From an uncultured bacterium (lineage in GTDB: Bacteria; Bacillota_I; Bacilli_A; RF39; UBA660), in contig CASEKZ010000027.1 in NCBI GenBank assembly GCA_949288625.1, positions 1-13,170 of the forward strand: a stretch of DNA of 13,170 nucleotides, in the 5' to 3' direction. Below the pieces are notes generated by a model. It was not told the DNA's origin and did no database searches. It saw nothing but the letters and a program-made list of their open reading frames with translations. Below, piece by piece: positions 1 to 4,686 of the stretch; position 1 is the stretch's first letter; each line of letters begins with the position of its first letter. Position numbers and translations under genes: made by a program.

Positions 1-72
1 CCCTTCTTCCTTTGTCTAATATCTTGACTTAACTCCCCAAGATGTAAATTTTTGTAAAAATAATATTCTTTT

Positions 73-105
73 AAAACAAGAACAAGACCAAAAACAAGAA
101 CAAGA
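73..105. repeat. 15-bp direct repeat
   Basis: The sequence AAAACAAGAACAAGA occurs exactly at 73-87 and again at 91-105, so the start-to-start distance is 18 bases, a multiple of three. On the minus strand it reads as repeated CTTGTT units. It lies just past the tRNA terminator and inside the hydrophobic stretch of the possible reading frame at 3-140. Confidence 0.75.
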
Positions 106-133
106 AAAATAAAAACCCTTGATTTCTCAAGGG
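105..133 (-). terminator. Rho-independent terminator after tRNA-Arg
   Basis: On the minus strand a perfect 7-bp stem CCCTTGA/TCAAGGG with a GAAA tetraloop (116-133) is followed by TTTTTATTTTT (105-115). It lies 13 bases downstream of the tRNA CCA end and is the expected end of that transcript. Confidence 0.85.
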
Positions 134-145
134 ATAATATTTATA

Positions 146-222
<77 letters not shown>

Positions 223-249
223 AATGATTCGTTCAAAAAGAACAAATCA

Positions 250-278
250 ATTATAGCAAAAAAAACTTAATTATTCAA
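250..278 (-). promoter_or_regulatory. SigA-type promoter of tRNA-Arg
   Basis: On the minus strand TTGAAT (273-278) lies 17 bases before a perfect TATAAT (250-255), which carries the extended TG motif (TGCTATAAT). The -35 box overlaps the last codon positions of gerM. The start point would fall near 243, leaving a leader of about 20 nt before the tRNA. Confidence 0.75.
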
Positions 279-1227
279 TATTTTTTATTACACTTTTTGT
301 AATTTCATTGCCATCTACGTTAAATATAACCTCGTTTACATCATAATTTTCTCTTACAGATAGTGCAATTGAGTATATTACTTCTTCCAAAATACTTTTA
401 GTATTTTCATCATCAAACAAAAAATTATTAAAGTTAAGCGTTAAAACATCATCTGTTAATTCATAACTTAAAAGTTTTGTATTATAGTTAAGAAAACTCA
501 TTAAATTAGTTTCATATATATGAGAGCTTGTTAACTCATCTATAATTATTTTTATTTTATCACGATTATCATTAGTTATTTTTGTTACTGGAACGTAATA
601 GTAATCATTATTGCCTTTACTTACGTAATAAATAGTAATATTATTTGTATCTTTATAATTGGTAACATTATAAATTTTATTTACCCCACTTGTTCTATTA
701 AATGGTTGTACCACGTTTTTTTTAGAATTGGGTAAAGTTTTAAGTGATTTTCCATCAATGTTAATATATAGGTTTGAAATTCCATCAATAGAAGTCAAAT
801 TAAACGTTAAAGCTTCTATAGCTTTTTCATCATAATTACCCGACAACTCATAAAAATCACTTGATAAATCAATGGTTATATCATTTTTATTTATACTTAC
901 ATTATTAATCTTAAGATCCGCAGGTAATATTCCTCTAAAACCGTTTGGAATCTTATCTTCGTATTTACCACCAAGAATTAATAATTCAATTAACTTTTTT
1001 GCATACTGTTCATCAGTAGAAGCACCTATAGGGACCATACATCTAGCTACATATCCATTTTTATCAATTAAAAACACTTCGTTTTTTTTAATATTAGAAC
1101 TAGTTTTTATAACCTTATCATCTTCTAAAGAATATTTTTTTGACGCTGGAAACAAAATTAGTAAAAGTAATAAAAACAACATTCCAGTAGTTCTAAATAT
1201 TTTATTATAAACAAATTTTCTTAACAT
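271..1227 (-). CDS. gerM: GerM-like sporulation/germination protein with two GerMN domains
   Basis: This 318-residue protein has a short basic N-terminus, one hydrophobic segment (about residues 15-28) and two tandem GerMN domains (about 50-165 and 196-312). Each domain has a helix-rich part followed by the 'ITIDLSSDF'/'LTLNFNNFL' type strand. In Bacillus subtilis GerM (about 366 residues) is made in the mother cell and helps assemble the SpoIIIA-SpoIIQ complex in the engulfing membrane. The start is well set: ATG at 1225-1227, five bases after GGAGG (1233-1237). The hydrophobic segment has no lipobox cysteine, unlike the lipoprotein form known from Bacillus, so here it is probably a membrane anchor. 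It lies just downstream of gerE, as in B. subtilis, where gerM also follows gerE closely. A SigE-type promoter match precedes it. No terminator lies between it and the tRNA gene. Confidence 0.9.
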   Translation of the reverse strand: MLRKFVYNKIFRTTGMLFLLLLLILFPASKKYSLEDDKVIKTSSNIKKNEVFLIDKNGYVARCMVPIGASTDEQYAKKLIELLILGGKYEDKIPNGFRGILPADLKINNVSINKNDITIDLSSDFYELSGNYDEKAIEALTFNLTSIDGISNLYINIDGKSLKTLPNSKKNVVQPFNRTSGVNKIYNVTNYKDTNNITIYYVSKGNNDYYYVPVTKITNDNRDKIKIIIDELTSSHIYETNLMSFLNYNTKLLSYELTDDVLTLNFNNFLFDDENTKSILEEVIYSIALSVRENYDVNEVIFNVDGNEITKSVIKNIE

Positions 1228-1242
1228 GATTACCTCCTTTAC

Positions 1243-1271
1243 ATTATATGAAAAAATCGCATTTAATATGC
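1243..1271 (-). promoter_or_regulatory. SigE-like promoter candidate for gerM
   Basis: On the minus strand GCATATT (1265-1271) is followed after 14 bases by CATATAAT (1243-1250). The mother-cell SigE consensus in B. subtilis is KMATATT, 13-15 bases, CATACAHT, so only one position differs. gerM is SigE-controlled in B. subtilis. Caution: the predicted start point (about 1236) falls inside the gerM ribosome binding site, giving an unusually short leader, and the -35 lies inside the gerE terminator hairpin. Confidence 0.4.
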
Positions 1272-1277
1272 GATTTT
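1251..1277 (-). terminator. Rho-independent terminator between gerE and gerM
   Basis: A perfect 10-bp stem (1253-1262 with 1268-1277), rich in A at the base and with GCAT/ATGC at the top, has a 5-nt loop and ends in TTTTTT on the minus strand. The stem begins inside the gerE stop codon. It should separate most gerE transcripts from gerM. Confidence 0.85.
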
Positions 1278-1482
1278 ATAAAGTAATCTCATTTAATTTT
1301 ATAAGTTCAATTACCGCACATGCTCTTCCTTTAACACCAAGTTTTTGCATTACGTTAGATATGTGATTCCTAACGGTTTTTTCACTTATTTTAAGTTTAT
1401 TTGCGATTTCTTTAGTTGTTTTATTTGTTATTAGATAATCAAAGATTTCTTTTTCCCTTTTAGTTAGTACCCGTTTTCCCAT
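1276..1482 (-). CDS. gerE: GerE, late mother-cell sporulation regulator (LuxR-type HTH)
   Basis: This 68-residue protein is a stand-alone LuxR/GerE helix-turn-helix domain with no receiver domain. B. subtilis GerE has 74 residues, and the core is nearly the same: LTKREKEIF, TTKEIA, ISEKTVRNHISN and MQKLGVKGR are all present, and the recognition helix region (about 34-48) is intact. In B. subtilis GerE binds DNA as a dimer and, with SigK, switches on late coat genes and damps sigK. Start ATG 1480-1482, five bases after GAGG (1488-1491). It sits between spoIIIAH and gerM, ends in its own terminator, and has a SigK-like promoter match 51 bases ahead, which fits its known SigK control. Confidence 0.96.
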   Translation of the reverse strand: MGKRVLTKREKEIFDYLITNKTTKEIANKLKISEKTVRNHISNVMQKLGVKGRACAVIELIKLNEITL

Positions 1483-1532
1483 GATATCCTCACTTTCTTA
1501 TAATAAGAGGTATTTTAATATTTTTTCTATAT

Positions 1533-1560
1533 TATTTTATGAGGAAAGACATAAAATGGT
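1533..1560 (-). promoter_or_regulatory. SigK-like promoter candidate for gerE
   Basis: On the minus strand ACC (1558-1560) lies 16 bases before CATAAAATA (1533-1541). The SigK consensus is an AC-containing -35, 16-17 bases, then CATANNNTA. The predicted start near 1526 leaves a leader of about 44 nt, a normal length. The -35 sits just 3' of the spoIIIAH coding end. B. subtilis gerE is transcribed by SigK. Confidence 0.45.
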
Positions 1561-1562
1561 AC

Positions 1563-2066
1563 TTAATTTTGAAATTTCACTGATATATACATTTTATCTT
1601 GATATTCTTCTTGAATAAGTCTCATAATACTATTTGCAAGAGAATAATCATGATCTTTTTTCTTTAATGTAACGCTTATGTTATTAGAATCTATTTTTAT
1701 AAACGAATCAAGTTTCAACTGCTTTTTTAGTTTATTTTCTAATTCTTCTTCCTTTGCTTTTAACTCATCAATTTCTTTAAGACCATTATAAGCATTATTC
1801 TTTTCTTCTGTTGATGTGTCTTTATTGGTTAATATCTCGTTATACTCAGCCGCTAATGCAGCTCTTTGTTCATCAGCTTCAACTTGAAGAGCAGTTAAAA
1901 CGTCTTCTTGCGTGACATTTACGTTTGCGGTATCCTCGGTTTCTTGAGTAGTAGTTGGTTTTTTAGATGCCGTCATAAGATCACTAGGCATAGTAATATA
2001 ATACACACTTAAAACAAGAATTAAGCTAAATAATGTTAAAAACCACAATTTTTGTTTATTAATCAT
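1563..2066 (-). CDS. spoIIIAH: SpoIIIAH, mother-cell component of the SpoIIIA-SpoIIQ channel
   Basis: This 167-residue protein starts MINKQKLWFLTLFSLILVLS, almost the family pattern: a short basic tail, then one membrane helix (about 6-25) ending VYYITMP. A polar linker (about 30-55), a charged helical segment (about 55-117) and a C-terminal alpha/beta domain (about 118-167) follow. The last is the ring-building domain related to YscJ/FliF, which binds SpoIIQ across the intermembrane space. B. subtilis SpoIIIAH has 218 residues; the linker is shorter here. I place the start at ATG 2064-2066, five bases after GGAGG (2072-2076); an upstream TTG in frame at 2076-2078 overlaps that site and is unlikely. 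In Bacillus it closes the spoIIIA operon. Here the genes before it are not spoIIIA genes and a terminator separates them, so it seems to have its own promoter. Confidence 0.92.
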   Translation of the reverse strand: MINKQKLWFLTLFSLILVLSVYYITMPSDLMTASKKPTTTQETEDTANVNVTQEDVLTALQVEADEQRAALAAEYNEILTNKDTSTEEKNNAYNGLKEIDELKAKEEELENKLKKQLKLDSFIKIDSNNISVTLKKKDHDYSLANSIMRLIQEEYQDKMYISVKFQN

Positions 2067-2071
2067 ATTAT

Positions 2072-2076
2072 CCTCC
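2072..2076 (-). promoter_or_regulatory. Ribosome binding site fixing the spoIIIAH start
   Basis: GGAGG ends five bases before the ATG at 2064-2066. The in-frame TTG at 2076-2078 overlaps it, so the longer start is ruled out. Confidence 0.85.
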
Positions 2077-2090
2077 AAATCTTTCTAATT

Positions 2091-2098
2091 AACTATAT
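2091..2098 (-). promoter_or_regulatory. Weak -10 candidate upstream of spoIIIAH
   Basis: CATATAGT on the minus strand resembles the CATANNNT -10 of SigE/SigK promoters and lies about 25 bases before the spoIIIAH start. I see no clear -35 partner in the T-rich stretch upstream, so this rests mainly on the need for a promoter after the terminator at 2121-2142. Confidence 0.2.
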
Positions 2099-2120
2099 GA
2101 CGTAATCAAAAAAAAAGAAC

Positions 2121-2142
2121 AAAAAAAAGCCTTATTAGGCTT
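2121..2142 (-). terminator. Terminator after the coiled-coil gene pair
   Basis: On the minus strand AAGCCT/AGGCTT form a perfect 6-bp stem with an AATA loop (2127-2142), followed by a T run (2121-2128) and a second T run a few bases on. The stem overlaps the stop codon of the upstream gene. It separates the two coiled-coil genes from spoIIIAH. Confidence 0.75.
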
Positions 2143-3547
2143 CTTCTTCACTATTTTTCATAACCGCATCCGCAAAAGGTAAAACGTTATTTATCTTCTT
2201 CTCTAATTCCTCTTGTTTTTTAATAATTTCATTTTCTTTATTATTTAACTCTTCTTCAAATTTATCTAACTCTTCCCGCTTAGCATTAGAACTTTGTATT
2301 AAATCATTAACAAACGCCTCATCTTCATGTAATTTATGCTCTTCAGCATCATACTTTTCTTGACGTTCTTTAATCAAATTTAAACGTTCGGTTAATCTTC
2401 TTATCATTTCCTCTACTATTTCACGCTCATCAAATTCAGAATCAAGTGCATCATTTTCTTGAATACTTTCTATTGGTGAAACTTTTAAATATTCATCAGA
2501 TAACTCTTGAGGATTAGATGTCATCGTAACAACCGGTGACTTTGCAATTTTTAATATTTCTTCAACGTCATACGTTTTTTTAGGCTCATTTTCCTTTTTT
2601 TCTTCAGATACATCGTTAGGCATTATTTTTGGAACTTCCATTGGTTCTACTTCGCCAACAACATCAGAAGTTGCCTCATCAAATGAAACCTCATCAGCCT
2701 TGGACATATCATTTTCATAATAAGTATCAGAGCTTTTAGTAGTTAAATCTTCATTCATAATAACATCCGAAACCTCAGGTGCTTTTGGTATAGTTGGTAC
2801 CTCAGGTATTTCTGGAACATCTGGCACCTGTATTTCTGAAACCATATCAACTTCAGGTATTTCTGGAATGTATGGTTTAAAAGTATCATTCTTTGCGTAA
2901 GAATTATCTTCCACATCGTTAAAATCAAGAACCGAATTTAAAGCATTCCTTACCTCATCAACAAAATTACGTAAATATAAATCACTAATTCGTGATAAAG
3001 TCCCAACAACTTCGTTATATAAATTATTTTTATATGAAGAAATTACATCATCTAATTTTTTATCATCAAGACTAGATATTGTTTTTAAATAAGAAACAAA
3101 ATCATTAACGTAATTTTCAATATCACCATTAACTCCATTTGCATCTAAAAAATCAGTTCTTTTTATCTTTATAATATCTAAATACTTATCATTTAATAAA
3201 GAATCTAGGTTTTGTATAAAACTATCTTTATCAGTTTTTGATGTTTTATTTGCCTCATCAATTTTATCATTTATTTTATCAATAAATTGTTCATTTACTG
3301 ATTCAACACTTCTTAAATCTTTTATAACATATGATTCAATTAATCTAGATATTGGATCGGAAAGCTTTTCTTTAGAATTAACAACCAAAGAAGAAAAATC
3401 GATGGTGTAATTCGAAAGGGTTACAACATCACCAACAAGCGTAGTTGTTCTTTCGTCAATCACTTTATTTAAATCACTAAGTTCCATGCGGTAACTGTTA
3501 TTATCCTCACTAATTTTATCCAAAACACTACTTAATAACTTACTCAT
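2135..3547 (-). CDS. Unknown soluble protein: helical N-terminus, Pro-rich linker, coiled coil
   Basis: I do not recognise this 470-residue protein. It has no signal peptide or membrane segment. Residues 1-205 look all-helical and acidic. A linker at 224-262 repeats short Pro/Glu/Val/Ile units (PEIPEV, VPDVPEIPEVP). Residues 265-370 are acidic and low-complexity. Residues 372-455 form a long charged coiled coil, ending in a short hydrophobic patch (VLPFADAVM) and an EEEA tail. The start is ATG 3545-3547, eight bases after GGAGG (3556-3560). It overlaps the preceding gene by 8 nt, so the two are translationally coupled, and a terminator follows. The C-terminal design (coiled coil, hydrophobic patch, acidic tail) matches that of the upstream gene, so the two may be distant paralogues or partners. 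Its place before spoIIIAH, gerE and gerM suggests, but does not show, a sporulation role. Confidence 0.85.
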   Translation of the reverse strand: MSKLLSSVLDKISEDNNSYRMELSDLNKVIDERTTTLVGDVVTLSNYTIDFSSLVVNSKEKLSDPISRLIESYVIKDLRSVESVNEQFIDKINDKIDEANKTSKTDKDSFIQNLDSLLNDKYLDIIKIKRTDFLDANGVNGDIENYVNDFVSYLKTISSLDDKKLDDVISSYKNNLYNEVVGTLSRISDLYLRNFVDEVRNALNSVLDFNDVEDNSYAKNDTFKPYIPEIPEVDMVSEIQVPDVPEIPEVPTIPKAPEVSDVIMNEDLTTKSSDTYYENDMSKADEVSFDEATSDVVGEVEPMEVPKIMPNDVSEEKKENEPKKTYDVEEILKIAKSPVVTMTSNPQELSDEYLKVSPIESIQENDALDSEFDEREIVEEMIRRLTERLNLIKERQEKYDAEEHKLHEDEAFVNDLIQSSNAKREELDKFEEELNNKENEIIKKQEELEKKINNVLPFADAVMKNSEEEA

Positions 3548-4568
3548 GTTTATTACCTCCTTCTTCCTCAGCTTTTTTAATTTTATTTAAGCCCTTAATA
3601 AGAGGTTTCATGTTAAGAAAAATCACTTCTGCTTCAGACAACCTAGAATTTAACTCAACTTCTTTAGAATTTAATTCTAACTTTCTTTGAGATAATTTGT
3701 TTTCTCTTTCAATATTAGCTTCAATATTTTTATTTGTAGCGTTTAAACGCTCATCAACCTCTTTTTTTCTTTCTTTATGCTTACTTTCTTTTCTAGATAA
3801 TTTTTCTTCCTTAGTATTAAGCGCTAAAATCATCTTGTTAAATAACGTCATGTCATCATACATATCAAAGTTGCTTGCTGCTTTAATGCTCTTTGAATCA
3901 TTATTACTTTGAGTAACTTCTTTTTCAGTCATAATATCTTCCCCTTCTTCTTTTTCAATCACATCATTACTAACGTTGTTAGTTAATTCCCCAATCAAAA
4001 TATCTAAATATTTATTATCGGCTTGTTTAATCATCACATCTAAACCATTTTCTAATTCATTTTTCGTTTTATCTAGTAAAGCGTTTATTGCGTTTACTAA
4101 AAACACGTTTTCTCTTAAACTACTTGTTATATTTTCATCAACGTAAAGACGAAGCTTTTCAATTATTTCGTTAAGATTAAGATCCTCCGTCATGTTTAAT
4201 TGATTCGAACTTTTATTAGCGTTTAATTCTTTAATGTATTTTTTCTTTAGTTCATCTAGCTTTATTTCTTTGTTAACGTATTGTTCAATAAAACCATCAT
4301 TAGTTATTTGAAGTGCGAGTGAATCAATAAATAGCTTTCTTTTTATTTTCTTAACAATAGGTGTTTTTATAATATCAGATACTTTATTTCTTAATTCTTC
4401 TTCAGTTAAGTTAAAATTAAGATCGCTAATCAAACTTATTAAGTCTTCAGCAAAATGATATATCCCCTCGTCTATGACGTTTATCAAATCTTTTGCAATT
4501 ATTTCATCGTTTAAAGTGCTACACTTTAAAAGTACACTGTTTTTAACCCTTTCAATCACGCCAATCAT
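3540..4568 (-). CDS. Unknown soluble coiled-coil protein, partner of the next gene
   Basis: This 342-residue protein has no recognised domain, signal peptide or membrane helix. Residues 1-200 are predicted mostly helical. An acidic, polar linker covers about 200-240, a very charged coiled coil (Lys/Glu/Arg) covers about 250-316, and a short hydrophobic helix (about 315-330, IFLNMKPLIKGL) precedes an AEEEGG tail. The start is ATG 4566-4568, six bases after GGAGG (4575-4579). The frame is open to an ATG at 4616, but that extension of 16 basic residues has no ribosome binding site and reads through the true one. It opens a two-gene unit: the following gene overlaps by 8 nt. I found no convincing promoter in 4569-4650. 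A structural or scaffold role is only a guess from composition. Confidence 0.85.
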   Translation of the reverse strand: MIGVIERVKNSVLLKCSTLNDEIIAKDLINVIDEGIYHFAEDLISLISDLNFNLTEEELRNKVSDIIKTPIVKKIKRKLFIDSLALQITNDGFIEQYVNKEIKLDELKKKYIKELNANKSSNQLNMTEDLNLNEIIEKLRLYVDENITSSLRENVFLVNAINALLDKTKNELENGLDVMIKQADNKYLDILIGELTNNVSNDVIEKEEGEDIMTEKEVTQSNNDSKSIKAASNFDMYDDMTLFNKMILALNTKEEKLSRKESKHKERKKEVDERLNATNKNIEANIERENKLSQRKLELNSKEVELNSRLSEAEVIFLNMKPLIKGLNKIKKAEEEGGNKHE

Positions 4569-4574
4569 AACTAG

Positions 4575-4579
4575 CCTCC
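4575..4579 (-). promoter_or_regulatory. Ribosome binding site fixing the 342-residue start
   Basis: GGAGG, part of AAGGAGG, lies six bases before the ATG at 4566-4568. It is inside the longer reading frame that begins at 4616, so the shorter protein is the real one. Confidence 0.85.
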
Positions 4580-4649
4580 TTGATATATGCCTACCCCTTT
4601 TTGATATAAATGCCATGCACTATATCATAACTATAAACATTCTATCACA

Positions 4650-4686
4650 AAAAAAGATAAATTTAAACATTAAATTTATCTTTTTT
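4650..4686 (-). terminator. Strong hairpin terminator after the YfhO-family gene
   Basis: A perfect 11-bp stem (4656-4666 with 4670-4680) and a 3-nt loop are extended by six A:T pairs, giving T runs on both strands. It could stop transcription in either direction. The stem includes the stop codon of the membrane protein gene (4676-4678). All neighbours run on the minus strand, so its working direction is most likely minus. Confidence 0.8.

Larger units (their letters stand above)
3..140 (-). other. Possible start of a membrane protein gene leaving the window
   Basis: One minus-strand frame is open from just after a TAA at 141-143 down to the window edge. It reads as a strongly hydrophobic Leu/Val stretch (about 108-72) followed by a charged tail ending QDIRQRKKG, the look of an N-terminal membrane anchor. 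There is no ATG, GTG or TTG in frame. The only start that fits is an ATT at 108-110, five bases after an AAGGG. The frame also runs through the tRNA terminator, which argues against it. It may be the front of a real gene with an unusual start, a decayed gene, or chance; I do not recognise a family. Confidence 0.22.

Noticed and set aside
226..248. Hairpin in the tRNA leader (GATTTGTTC / GAACGAATC) as a gerM terminator
   Set aside because: It has a fair stem with one wobble pair but no T run after it, and the tRNA follows at once. It may be a processing structure, but there is no support for termination.
872..1210. Plus-strand open frame of 112 codons
   Set aside because: It mirrors the gerM coding region; its hydrophobic ends come from the complement of the gerM sequence, and no ribosome binding site is present.
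4569..4616. Longer N-terminus for the 342-residue coiled-coil protein
   Set aside because: The 16 extra residues would be translated from an ATG with no ribosome binding site, through a perfect AAGGAGG that serves the inner ATG.
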